A DNA stretch of 64,000 nt from Candidatus Leptovillus affinis (lineage in GTDB: Bacteria > Chloroflexota > Anaerolineae > Promineifilales > Promineifilaceae). The notes under the pieces are model-generated. The model was not told where the DNA came from. It ran no database searches and saw only the letters and a program-made list of their open reading frames with translations. Of the stretch, positions 34,697 through 42,818 are shown piece by piece. The stretch spans positions 248,001 through 312,000 of the forward strand of contig JADIYP010000002.1 of assembly GCA_016705235.1 (NCBI GenBank). Direction: 5' to 3'. Numbering within the stretch: position 1 is the stretch's first letter; every line of letters starts with the position of its first letter. The translations under genes and the position numbers were made by a program.

Positions 34697-35887
34697 TTAG
34701 CCAAAAATTTGCAGCGCCTGATCGAGATCGGCGATTAAATCGGCCGTGTCTTCAATGCCTGTGGAATAACGCACCAGGCTTTCGGGAATACCCGCCGCCG
34801 CCCGTTCGGCCGGCGTGCATTCCACATGGCTCGTGGTCGCCGGCGGGCCAACAATCGTCTCCACCGCGCCCAAATTCGCGGCCGCATGGGCAAATTTCAG
34901 CCGGGGCAAAAATTGGCGCACCGCATCGAGGTTGTCCTCTCTGAGCCGGAAACTGAGCATCCCGCCAAAACCGCGCATTTGCCGGCAGGCGATTTCGTGG
35001 CCTTCGTGCGACGGCAGGCCGGGGTAATAGACAGCGGCAACGGCCGTATGCCCCGCCAGGAAACGGGCAATCTGGCCCGCGCTTTCGTTTTGCTGGCGCA
35101 CCCGCAAGTGCAGCGTTTTCAGGCCGCGCAGCAGCAAATAAGCCGACATCGGGTCCAAAGTCGCGCCATTGATCTCGCGGAAATGGTAAACCTGCGCCAC
35201 CAGCTCCGCCGCGCCGCAAATCACGCCGCCCAAGGCGTCGGCGTGGCCGCCCAGATATTTTGTGGCGCTGTGCAAAACCAGATGCGCCCCCAACGCCAGC
35301 GGGTTCTGATTGACAGGCGTGGCAAAGGTGTTATCCACAATCACCACCGCGCCCACCGCGCGGCCCGCAGCCGCCAGCCGGGCTAAATCAACCACTTTCA
35401 CGGTCGGGTTGGTGGGACTTTCCAGATATAGCACGCGACAGCCCTGGGCAATTTCGGCCTCGATGGCTTCGTGGTCGGTGGTGTCGCACAAGGCCACGTC
35501 TATCTGGAATCGCGGCAGGAATTCGGTGAAGAGCTTGTTGGTGCCGCCATAGGTGTCTTTAACGGAGACCACCCGATCACCAGGGGACAACAGGGCGAAC
35601 AGGGCGCTGCTGATGATGCCCATGCCCGTGGCGGCGCTGGTGGCGGCTTCTGCGCCCTCCAGCAGGCGCACCTTTTCTTCAAAGGCATGGACGGTGGGAT
35701 TGGTGTTACGGCCGTAAATATGCCCCGCCTTTTCCCCCAAAGCCACTTGCAGCCATTCATCCAAGTCGTCATAAGCAAACGAGACGCTGTGAACCACAGG
35801 AACCTGGGTGGCGCCCTGCCAGGCGCGAGTTTCTTCGCCCGCCCACACGGCGCGCGTGCCAATGCCGGGTTGATCTGAGTGTGTCAT
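34697..35887 (-). CDS. Cys/Met metabolism PLP-dependent enzyme (cystathionine gamma-synthase/lyase type)
   Basis: 396 residues from ATG 35887, which has TTGGAGCG ahead. The fold-type I PLP motifs are present: YGRNTNPTVHAFEEKV, SPTNPTVKVVDL, VDNTFATPVNQNPLALGAHL and the Schiff-base Lys in HSATKYLGGHAD. Members perform beta- or gamma-elimination or replacement on cystathionine, methionine or O-acyl-homoserine. I cannot separate cystathionine gamma-synthase, gamma-lyase and methionine gamma-lyase by eye. No other sulfur-amino-acid gene is adjacent. Confidence 0.92.
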   Translation of the reverse strand: MTHSDQPGIGTRAVWAGEETRAWQGATQVPVVHSVSFAYDDLDEWLQVALGEKAGHIYGRNTNPTVHAFEEKVRLLEGAEAATSAATGMGIISSALFALLSPGDRVVSVKDTYGGTNKLFTEFLPRFQIDVALCDTTDHEAIEAEIAQGCRVLYLESPTNPTVKVVDLARLAAAGRAVGAVVIVDNTFATPVNQNPLALGAHLVLHSATKYLGGHADALGGVICGAAELVAQVYHFREINGATLDPMSAYLLLRGLKTLHLRVRQQNESAGQIARFLAGHTAVAAVYYPGLPSHEGHEIACRQMRGFGGMLSFRLREDNLDAVRQFLPRLKFAHAAANLGAVETIVGPPATTSHVECTPAERAAAGIPESLVRYSTGIEDTADLIADLDQALQIFG

Positions 35888-35950
35888 TTTTCGCTCCAAT
35901 GGGTTCGCTGGTAAATTCCAGGAGAAGCCCAATCGCCAAGATATGTGTTC

Positions 35951-35984
35951 AGATTAGACCAATCTTCTGCGATTGGTCCAATCT
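35951..35984. repeat. AGATTnGnCnAATCT double palindrome
   Basis: AGATTAGACCAATCT, then TCTGC, then GATTGGTCCAATCT. It is a variant of the paired palindrome seen more regularly at 44240-44272 and 49259-49291, placed upstream of the PLP enzyme gene. Confidence 0.7.
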
Positions 35985-36021
35985 TCTGCATTGTTCAGCA
36001 TTTGTGGCATCGTAATTATAC

Positions 36022-36082
36022 AGACCCCAAGGGTTTGCTTCTGGGAATTTGGATTATCTGGGTATCAAAACCCTTGGGGTCT
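36022..36082. repeat. AGACCCCAAGGGTTT-family palindrome, inverted orientation
   Basis: AGACCCCAAGGGTTTG at 36022-36037 and AAACCCTTGGGGTCT ending at 36082. The centre AATTTGGATTATCTGGGTAT is the reverse complement of the centre of the 9136 copies, so this copy is flipped. The rest of 35888-36211 holds two GGGAAACGGCCGT-type octamer sites (about 36120-36180) and no gene that I can support. Confidence 0.9.
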
Positions 36083-36211
36083 TGCCAGGAAAACCTGAAC
36101 CGTTACGCGGCAGAAAACAAAAAACGGCCGTGTCCCTCCCCTTAACATACCACCGAAAAGAAGGGAAACGGCCGTTTCCACAAACAACCGAAGCCAACGG
36201 CTTACCGCCTA

Positions 36212-36466
36212 TCAATCATCGTCGTCGTCTAGATCGTCATAAGCGTCATCTTCAAAGTCTGCAAAATCATCTTCGTCGAGTGCATAATCCTCCAAATCGT
36301 CGTACTCGTCCTCATCCACCCAACTCAATTTCAGTGGTCTGAGCTGCACAACTTCCAATTCTGCCTCACACTCCTCACAAATAATAAAAGAGCCAAGCTC
36401 AGGATTCGCTTCAAAACGAATCGTCGTCTGACACGCCGGACATCTCGCAGATAATGTGGTCATCAT
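36212..36466 (-). CDS. LysW-like zinc-ribbon protein with extended acidic tail
   Basis: 84 residues from ATG 36466, which has GAGGTG six bases ahead. The first 45 residues follow the LysW/ArgW pattern: CPACQTTIRF, NPELGSFIICEECEAELEVV and LRPLKLSW (two CxxC zinc knuckles). True LysW carriers are about 54 residues and end in EDWGE, whose last Glu carries alpha-aminoadipate or glutamate. Here a tail of about 35 residues is almost all Asp, Glu and Tyr (EDEYDDLEDY ... DDLDDDDD) and ends in Asp. No lys or arg genes are nearby. It may be a divergent carrier, or a zinc-ribbon protein with an acidic interaction tail. Family match strong, function unknown. Confidence 0.82.
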   Translation of the reverse strand: MMTTLSARCPACQTTIRFEANPELGSFIICEECEAELEVVQLRPLKLSWVDEDEYDDLEDYALDEDDFADFEDDAYDDLDDDDD

Positions 36467-36603
36467 GTCTTTCACCTCACAATTTTGCCGCACCGACCAG
36501 GAATATGTTGGAACGTCGCGGTACGAAAAAACTTATTCTTGGCGCATATTATGCCCAATTTCCTTGCAGAAGCACGAAATTCATGGCAGGAATTTTGCCC
36601 GCT

Positions 36604-38262
36604 TCACGGCCGTCTCTGAACCACGCTCAACAACGGCCGTTTCACACCCATATCCACCAGGACCAGATCATCATACCAACCTGGCGCGCTCACCCACTGT
36701 TGGCTAAACGTCCAGCCTTGCCACTGCCACACCGACACCGCCTGCCGCCCTTCCTCAGCCGCCAACTGGGTGATTACCACCAATTCTGGCACGCCGTCGC
36801 CATCCACATCACCCAATTCCAGTTCTTGAATCGGGTCCACCACCGGCCGGCCGCCCCAGAGCAGATCATACACGCCGCCGCGATACCCCACGATGTACGG
36901 CTGGCTGCGCTCGTAACCCGCGCCATCGCGCCGCCAAACAGCCAGCATGATTTCGCCACGGCCGTCATCATTCGGATCGCCCAGGGCCACATCCACCACC
37001 CGCCACTCCGCCGGGCTTTGCCACACGGCCGTGCCATCCTGAAAAATGGTGAGCTGCGTCCCCTGCCGCCGCACCGTCTCCGGCACGCCGTCGCCTGTCA
37101 GGTCAATCTGCCCGCTAAAAAATTGGCCGGATACGGCCGTTTGCGGCACATCCACCGCCAGACACTCCATTTCTTCGCAGGCGAATCCAATCCGCAGCGG
37201 CGGCGGCGCGATCCGCGCCAACAGCGGCGCGGCTTCTTCTGGTAACAGCAAACGCGGCTGCCGCCCGGCCTGAACCGGCAGCGCCTGCACGGCGCGCAGC
37301 CCGTCGGCATCGAACAAGGCGCGCAGGGCCACCGCCGGCCGCGTCTCCGGCAGTTCCTGGTCAAAGACAAAATTACCCAGGCTGTAAGCCACCAGGCCGC
37401 CGCGCGTCGCCGCCAGCGGCTGCGCGACATGGGGGTGATGCCCCACCACCAGATCGGCTCCGGCGGCCAGCATTTCTTGCGCCAGCCGTTCCTGGGTTGG
37501 CGACGGCCGTGTCTCATATTCCAGCCCCCAATGCACAGAGACGATCACCGCGTCGGCGGCCGCTTTAGCCGCGGCGATGGCCGCCGGACCGCTCTGCGCG
37601 TCCCACGTCGCCAGCAGTGGGTCCGGCGCGCCAGCCGGATCGGGCACGGCGTTAAACGCCAGGAAGGCCAGGGGTATATTATTGGCTACACGAATTTCGT
37701 GGGTAATTTGACCGGCTTCTCGCAGGCCAAGGGGTGTTAGACCGGCCTGTCGCAGGCGCACGGCCGTTTCCGCCAAGCCCGCCGCGCCGTTGTCCAGGCT
37801 GTGGTTGTTCGCCAGACCCAGCAGATCAAAACCGGCATGGCGCAGTTGGAAAACGGCCGTGAGCGGCATTGCCAGGATGATGCGTGAATCGCGAGTGGTG
37901 ATTTGTGCTTCATACTCTGTAGACGCCTGCCAGAGGCACGAATGCACGGAGCACGGGTCACGGGTCACGGAAATAACGCCTTCCAAATTTCCTAGCGTCA
38001 CGTCGGCCGAAGCAAGCCAGGCAGCCGCCTCGCCCAACGGGTCGGGCTGGGAAGCGACGCCGCGCCCCAAGAGCACATCGCCTACCACGATGAGGCTGGT
38101 CACGGTTTCGTCGTCGGCCAGCGGACGGCCGTCGCGCAGATAGACCCAGGGATAATCGGCAAAGTCGGGGGCAACGGCCGTTTCCTGCGGCTTCCCGACG
38201 AGAAGCAGGATAAACAGAAGAGGAAACAGGAGGTAGGAAACGGCCGTGCGCTGCAATTTCAT
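36604..38262 (-). CDS. CapA-family (PGA_cap) secreted protein with FG-GAP-like C terminus
   Basis: 552 residues from ATG 38262, starting with a signal sequence (SYLLFPLLFILLLVG). The CapA metallophosphoesterase-like domain shows DVLLGRGV, ADVTLGNLEGVIS, LGLANNHSLDNG, SVHWGLEYE and VVGHHPHVAQP with the family's metal-binding Asn and His. The C-terminal 150 residues contain VCBS/FG-GAP calcium-loop patterns (DPNDDGRGEIML, DVDGDGVPELVV). CapA proteins were first linked to poly-gamma-glutamate capsule, but most are uncharacterised. The DUF3160 gene is 47 bp upstream on the same strand, with a palindrome between them. Confidence 0.88.
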   Translation of the reverse strand: MKLQRTAVSYLLFPLLFILLLVGKPQETAVAPDFADYPWVYLRDGRPLADDETVTSLIVVGDVLLGRGVASQPDPLGEAAAWLASADVTLGNLEGVISVTRDPCSVHSCLWQASTEYEAQITTRDSRIILAMPLTAVFQLRHAGFDLLGLANNHSLDNGAAGLAETAVRLRQAGLTPLGLREAGQITHEIRVANNIPLAFLAFNAVPDPAGAPDPLLATWDAQSGPAAIAAAKAAADAVIVSVHWGLEYETRPSPTQERLAQEMLAAGADLVVGHHPHVAQPLAATRGGLVAYSLGNFVFDQELPETRPAVALRALFDADGLRAVQALPVQAGRQPRLLLPEEAAPLLARIAPPPLRIGFACEEMECLAVDVPQTAVSGQFFSGQIDLTGDGVPETVRRQGTQLTIFQDGTAVWQSPAEWRVVDVALGDPNDDGRGEIMLAVWRRDGAGYERSQPYIVGYRGGVYDLLWGGRPVVDPIQELELGDVDGDGVPELVVITQLAAEEGRQAVSVWQWQGWTFSQQWVSAPGWYDDLVLVDMGVKRPLLSVVQRRP

Positions 38263-38269
38263 GGGGTTA

Positions 38270-38300
38270 GATGGGTCCAATCGCTGAGATTGGACCCATC
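38270..38300. repeat. 13-bp-arm palindrome between DUF3160 and capA-like genes
   Basis: GATGGGTCCAATC at 38270-38282 and GATTGGACCCATC at 38288-38300 are perfect inverted arms with a 5-nt loop. The TTGGACC/GGTCCAA core links it to the AGATTGGACCAATCT family. It may form an intercistronic hairpin in the minus-strand transcript. Confidence 0.8.
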
Positions 38301-38309
38301 ATGCATTGT

Positions 38310-41051
38310 CTAGGGCGTTGTCCATTCCGGCGGCTGGTTGGCAAAAACGAGGTTCGTCACCTGCCAGGCCCCATCCACGCGGGTGAGGGTATAGGTGACA
38401 TCAAGGGTGTAGGGACCACGATGACTCAGCACCGGGTCGCCGGTGTCCGGGTATCCCACAACCAGTTCATAGAGCGTATCGTCCCACGTCTCGCGCACGG
38501 TGACAACGGCCGTGTCCGGCCCTTGCAAGTCGAATGAGCGGTAATTGGCGCTTATCCACTGCCGCCCCACGTACTGCTCGGCGGCGGCCAACGCCGCCAA
38601 CTCAGCCTGGAAGAAAGGTCGCGGCGCTGCCGGCCAATCGCCGGCCGGTTCCCAAAAGACCCACGGAATATCACGCTGGAAGTTATAGATGGCTTCCTGA
38701 GCAAAGGCGAATTCGGTTTCCGCCGAGAAGAACGTGTTGATCCAGACCGGACGGGCAGGCGCTGTGCCATCATCCAACATGCCGCGCCATTTGTCATCCG
38801 TCAGGCGGTCATTGGCCGGCCAGGGGAATTCGTAATAGGCAAACACGCCGCCTTTGGCAACCTGCAGATAGATCGTGCCATCCGCGGCGACCACCGGCAC
38901 GACCACATAAACCTCGTCCACGCGCCCCACGGCCACTTCCAAAACCGTCGGATCAGGCACGCCGTCGCGCACATAATCGGGCGCGGTGGCCACATCGGCG
39001 ATAACGGCCGCTTGCGGTTCTTCGTCCATGTAGGGCTGCGCGAAGGGGTCTTCGTCCGGCGTATCGCCAGAAGCCATCACCAAATGCTCCAGTTCGCCGC
39101 CGTAATAACGAATCAGATACGCTTCATCTTCGGTGATGGGTTCGCCGCGCAGTTCTTTTTCGGCAATAACTTGAAAAGCGTCGGATAAACGAATGAGCCG
39201 CTCCAGGCTGTCGCGCTCTTTGTCGGCTAACAGGCCGCGGCTTTCCATGCCGGTGAGGGTCATGGAGGCCAACGCGGAGAGGCGGGCGTAAAACTGCGGC
39301 ACCGGCTCCACGTAGCCCACCGCTTCTTTGGGCAGCGGCGGATTGATGCCGCCGCCGCCGAGTTCGGCATAGGCTTGTTTGGCGTAGAGGATGGTATCGT
39401 GCTTGAGTTCGGCCCAACTGCCCAGGCTGGTGGATAATTGTTTGTCCAGCCAGGCGTCCGACTGCATGAACTGCGGGTAGCCGTCGCCGGGTAAGGCGAA
39501 CAAGGGCTGCAAGGTGTAGAGCCAGCCGTTGTAGAGCGTTTCGGTCCAATCGTTGGCGGTCAGGCTGCTGGTCCAATCGCGCATTTTGGTCATTTGTTCG
39601 GGGTAATTGGCGTAGGCGGTTTCGCCCAAATTGTCGAGGATGGTATAGGCGCGGTCGGACCCCATGGCGGCCATCACGTCCAGGCCGTTGGGCAACTGGC
39701 GCGGCTGGTCGTTGGTGCCGACATTGCGCCAGATGAGTTCGCGGAAGATATAGGCGTCGGGGACGAAGCGCTGGCCCATAAAGCGGAAGCCTTTGGTGGT
39801 CTTTTCCACGTCGTCGGTTTCGCCGATGACCAGCCCCAAGATGCGCGGCGGCGGCAGGAGGTTGGCGGCGGCGATGAAGGTGTCGAGTTTGGCTTCATCG
39901 CTGATCGTGGCTACATCGGGGTTGTCGCCGTACACGGCCGTTATCACCTCTATGTACTGAAAGGCGGTCAGATCATCGCTGCGGCCTACCAGGAAAGCGG
40001 TCGGGTCGTACAAATCGCGCCAGACATCCAGGGCGGGACGGCCGTTTACGGTCGCGGTTTGCATGGCCTGCACCAACAGCAGCGCGGACCGGGTTTCGGC
40101 CCGGCCTACGTCTGGGTTGTCGGTGGTCAGGCGGAAGGTCATACGGCCGTACCACATCATGCTCTTGAAATATGCCATCAAATCTTCGCTGAGGGTGTAA
40201 TGGCCGCGTGGGATGTATTGGGTGTAATCCTCGCCAAAATCCAGGCCGGGGAACAGCGGCGACGGCAAAATGCCGTCCGCGCCGTCGATGAGAGCGATTT
40301 CCGCGTTGGCCAGTTCCTGAGCATATGCCGGAATTTCGACGGCCGGGTCGAGCAGTTTGCTGGCTACGCCTATAAAAGCCACCGAGCGCAGCGCGGCGTC
40401 CTCCCATTCTGTGCCTTTTAGCTGCTGATATTGGGCATCGGTTTGGGCCAGCAGGGCGGTGTTCAGGTCACGCAGCAGGGGGACGAAGAATTCCCGTTCG
40501 GCCGTGCGCAGCACTTTGTCGAAGATGAGATGGTAGCTGTGCAGCATGGAATCGCTGCTAACGAAGATGGGCACGTTGGCGTAACGCGCCTGTTCGTAGA
40601 CGGTGAAAAATTCTTTTTCGACGCCGGGGCTGACCACAACGCCGTTTTGCCCCAGGCGGGCCAGTTGGTCCGGCGATAAAGCGAAGGGCACGGTGACGTT
40701 GCTCAGATCAGGGGCGATGGGATCATGGAACATCGACGGGGCGGCGTCTACGGCCGTTTCCTTAAAATCGGCAAATCTGGGCATCGGTTGGGCGATGACT
40801 TCCGGAGCCGGTTCCTGGGTCGGGGGTACGGCCGTCGCCGGTTCATCTGTCGGGGACACGGCCGTGTCGCTGGCTTGCGGAATGATGATCGTGGGGGTCA
40901 TTACCGGCGGGACGGTGGGCGCTGGAGCGGTGGGCGGCGGGGCGGTGGGCGGAACGGCCGTTGGCGTCACCTGCCCACCACAAGCAACCAATCCCCCGAG
41001 AAGCACCAATAACACCAAAAATCCTACACGGACACCTATCTGACGAATCAT
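38310..41051 (-). CDS. DUF3160 lipoprotein
   Basis: 913 residues. A lipoprotein signal ends at GGLVACGG (Cys about residue 24), followed by a Pro/Thr/Ala linker to about residue 95. The body matches DUF3160 as I know it: FALSPDQLARLGQNGVVVSPG, EFFTVYEQARYANVPIFVSSDSMLHSYHL, read in pieces. The C-terminal 200 residues look beta-rich. The function of the family is not established. A good ribosome site (GAAGGAGG) precedes the ATG, and TATAAT lies on the minus strand at 41145-41140. The CapA-like gene follows. Confidence 0.88.
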   Translation of the reverse strand: MIRQIGVRVGFLVLLVLLGGLVACGGQVTPTAVPPTAPPPTAPAPTVPPVMTPTIIIPQASDTAVSPTDEPATAVPPTQEPAPEVIAQPMPRFADFKETAVDAAPSMFHDPIAPDLSNVTVPFALSPDQLARLGQNGVVVSPGVEKEFFTVYEQARYANVPIFVSSDSMLHSYHLIFDKVLRTAEREFFVPLLRDLNTALLAQTDAQYQQLKGTEWEDAALRSVAFIGVASKLLDPAVEIPAYAQELANAEIALIDGADGILPSPLFPGLDFGEDYTQYIPRGHYTLSEDLMAYFKSMMWYGRMTFRLTTDNPDVGRAETRSALLLVQAMQTATVNGRPALDVWRDLYDPTAFLVGRSDDLTAFQYIEVITAVYGDNPDVATISDEAKLDTFIAAANLLPPPRILGLVIGETDDVEKTTKGFRFMGQRFVPDAYIFRELIWRNVGTNDQPRQLPNGLDVMAAMGSDRAYTILDNLGETAYANYPEQMTKMRDWTSSLTANDWTETLYNGWLYTLQPLFALPGDGYPQFMQSDAWLDKQLSTSLGSWAELKHDTILYAKQAYAELGGGGINPPLPKEAVGYVEPVPQFYARLSALASMTLTGMESRGLLADKERDSLERLIRLSDAFQVIAEKELRGEPITEDEAYLIRYYGGELEHLVMASGDTPDEDPFAQPYMDEEPQAAVIADVATAPDYVRDGVPDPTVLEVAVGRVDEVYVVVPVVAADGTIYLQVAKGGVFAYYEFPWPANDRLTDDKWRGMLDDGTAPARPVWINTFFSAETEFAFAQEAIYNFQRDIPWVFWEPAGDWPAAPRPFFQAELAALAAAEQYVGRQWISANYRSFDLQGPDTAVVTVRETWDDTLYELVVGYPDTGDPVLSHRGPYTLDVTYTLTRVDGAWQVTNLVFANQPPEWTTP

Positions 41052-41226
41052 GGTCTACCTCCTTCGCAGGTATGATTTTTCACAAACCCAAGGTGGTTTT
41101 AGCTCCCAACCACCCACTGATGCGCGTCTAACTCTACGTATTATAGATGAGTGGCGAAGCCGAGAGAATAGGGCGCGCAGAGATTGTGTGGGAAAAGCAA
41201 CGCGAAAGGAGGGTGAAACACAAACC

Positions 41227-41269
41227 AGTCAACAAATAACCGTTAACGTCAAACGGTTATTTGTTGACT
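41227..41269. terminator. 18-bp perfect inverted repeat at the 3' end of the 41249 gene
   Basis: AGTCAACAAATAACCGTT (41227-41244) and AACGGTTATTTGTTGACT (41252-41269) are exact inverted copies with a 7-nt loop that contains the TGA stop of the minus-strand gene. The right arm encodes that protein's last residues SQQITV. There is no T-run, so it may act as a transcript-end stabiliser rather than an intrinsic terminator. Confidence 0.6.
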
Positions 41270-41713
41270 GTGGATTGCGGCGCTGAGGGCAGCGCCTTTT
41301 TCGGGCGTAAATGCGCCTGTTTCCCGCCAGAGCACCTCTCCCTGGCGGTCAAACAACATGACAGAGATGTGCTGCTCGTCGGGGATTTGCAGCGCCCGGC
41401 GGAAAGGCGCTTTTTCGATGTAGAGAGTGATGGTGCGCCGGCGTGTCGGTTGGTGACGAATACCGGCGCGCATCCCCTCGTTGATAAACATCCGCGACAG
41501 GCGATTCATGCTCTGGATGGTCGGAAATTCATAATACGCCAATCGCGGATGGTCCTGATGTAAGGATTCCGCCAGCGGAACCCAGGTGTCCACTTCCATT
41601 TGATGCCATTGTTGAAAGGCAATAAAAACGAGATTCAATTCACCGGCAAAGTCAGCCGGAAAGGTGAGGGTTTCACGTTCGAGGTTAGAGCCACTCACAG
41701 TTGGTAAGCGCAT
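41249..41713 (-). CDS. Small thioredoxin-fold-like protein, ATP10-like pattern
   Basis: 154 residues, no signal peptide. The sequence LVFIAFQQWHQMEVDTWVPLAESL, LAYYEFPTIQSMNRL and SVMLFDRQGEVLWRETG (read in pieces) resembles bacterial relatives of the ATP10/thioredoxin-like group. There is no CxxC, so it is not a redox thioredoxin. The last codons lie in a perfect 18-bp inverted repeat. The tryptophan-rich membrane protein gene is 12 bp upstream, so the two are co-transcribed. The family call is tentative. Confidence 0.65.
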   Translation of the reverse strand: MRLPTVSGSNLERETLTFPADFAGELNLVFIAFQQWHQMEVDTWVPLAESLHQDHPRLAYYEFPTIQSMNRLSRMFINEGMRAGIRHQPTRRRTITLYIEKAPFRRALQIPDEQHISVMLFDRQGEVLWRETGAFTPEKGAALSAAIHSQQITV

Positions 41714-41725
41714 GGATATGATTCC

Positions 41726-42532
41726 TTAGGCGGCCTGGGGTTGGGCAACGGCCGTTTCCACCCCACCGCGCGTCCGCCAATACCCCAATAAAGCCAGCGC
41801 CACAACCAGCGCCGCCGCGATAACGGCCGTATTCGCCACCACCGGCACAGTCGCATACGCCGAGCGAATGCCAAACAACGCCCAGACCAATACGCCCGCA
41901 TAAGCCAGATTGCGCCGATTGATGAGCAAAACACCGGCCACAATCACGGCCACAGACATCATCATCGCCGACCAGATAGGCTGGTCAATGCCAAAACCAT
42001 TCCAACCCCAATAATTAACCACACTGGAAATATTGGCGATGGTGGCCACAGTAATCCACCCCAGGTACAGGCTGAAGGGCGCCTGGTACAGCAGTTTGTC
42101 GGCCGTGGTCAATGATGCGTCGCGGCGGCCAATGTTCAGCCGCAGGTAAATAGCGATGAGCGTGACCAACAAACCGGCCATGAAGAGGATCGACAGGGCG
42201 TAAACGCCATAATGCCACGAGAACAACCAGGCGATGTTAAACACGGTGCTCACGGCAAACAACCAGCCGATTTTGTTCAGGAACGGCCGTTCCCGCTGCG
42301 CCGGCAGCGCCTGATAAATGCCAAAACCCAACAGCGCCGAATAAATCAGGCCCCAGATGGCAAATGTATACCCGGCCGGGGTGAAATAAGACGGCAAAGC
42401 GTCGGAAATAGACTCCACGGAACGGCCGTTCAACGGGAGCGCACTGGATAAGATATTCATCACGATCACCGCAATGACCGCGACTATGTTTACTATTTGC
42501 AAAGATTTTAAGTTAGATTTAGTCGTATTCAT
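41726..42532 (-). CDS. TspO/MBR-like tryptophan-rich membrane protein
   Basis: 268 residues with about eight hydrophobic helices. The pattern YFTPAGYTFAIWGLIYSALLG near residues 48-68 (read in pieces) and W/Y-rich helices (GWLFAVSTVFNIAWLFSWHYG) match proteins annotated as tryptophan-rich sensory proteins distantly related to TspO. The ligand is unknown. A strong promoter sits so close to the ATG that the mRNA should be leaderless. The C terminus ends in an Ala/Val/Gln tail. It leads a two-gene transcript with the 41249 gene. Confidence 0.8.
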   Translation of the reverse strand: MNTTKSNLKSLQIVNIVAVIAVIVMNILSSALPLNGRSVESISDALPSYFTPAGYTFAIWGLIYSALLGFGIYQALPAQRERPFLNKIGWLFAVSTVFNIAWLFSWHYGVYALSILFMAGLLVTLIAIYLRLNIGRRDASLTTADKLLYQAPFSLYLGWITVATIANISSVVNYWGWNGFGIDQPIWSAMMMSVAVIVAGVLLINRRNLAYAGVLVWALFGIRSAYATVPVVANTAVIAAALVVALALLGYWRTRGGVETAVAQPQAA

Positions 42533-42538
42533 GACTAT

Positions 42539-42567
42539 ATCTTAACAAAACCTGTGCACAATGTCAA
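42539..42567 (-). promoter_or_regulatory. Strong sigma-70 promoter giving a leaderless transcript
   Basis: On the minus strand a perfect TTGACA (42567-42562), a 17-bp spacer and TAAGAT (42544-42539) lie 6 nt before the ATG at 42532. The expected start of transcription coincides with the A of ATG. No Shine-Dalgarno sequence is present. Confidence 0.75.
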
Positions 42568-42584
42568 GCATTTGGTGACTATGC

Positions 42585-42757
42585 AGACCCTAAGACCTTT
42601 GGGAACTGGGTTTTGGGGATTTCATGGGGTTTGGGCTGATTCGTGATACGTGAAGCGTGATGCGTGACCAGAGAGGTTTCACGCATCACGCTTCACGCAT
42701 CAGGAGCGTCACCCCCTGAGTTCCTGAAGAACCTGGGAACTTAAACCCATAGGGTCT
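42585..42757. repeat. Composite repeat: degenerate AGACCCTAAG arms enclosing a heptamer array
   Basis: AGACCCTAAG at 42585 and CCCATAGGGTCT ending at 42757 are degenerate outer arms of the AGACCC family. Nested inside, 42638-42702 is built of TGATACG, TGAAGCG, TGATGCG and their complements TCACGCA and TCACGCT. The region between the divergent genes 42532 and 42819 contains little else. Confidence 0.75.
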
Positions 42758-42781
42758 TGCCGGTTTTTCAGCGGGCACGCG

Positions 42782-42811
42782 TTGGGTAAGACGCCGTCCA
42801 AAAGCTACAAT
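42782..42811 (+). promoter_or_regulatory. Probable promoter, leaderless phosphoesterase start
   Basis: TACAAT at 42806-42811 lies 7 nt before the ATG at 42819; a weak TTGGGT at 42782-42787 is 18 bp upstream. No Shine-Dalgarno sequence is seen, so transcription should begin at about the start codon. Confidence 0.45.
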
Positions 42812-42818
42812 CGTTAGC

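Noticed and set aside
36212..36466. Canonical LysW lysine-biosynthesis carrier
   Set aside because: The terminal EDWGE is absent and no lys/arg genes are adjacent, so I call it LysW-like only.
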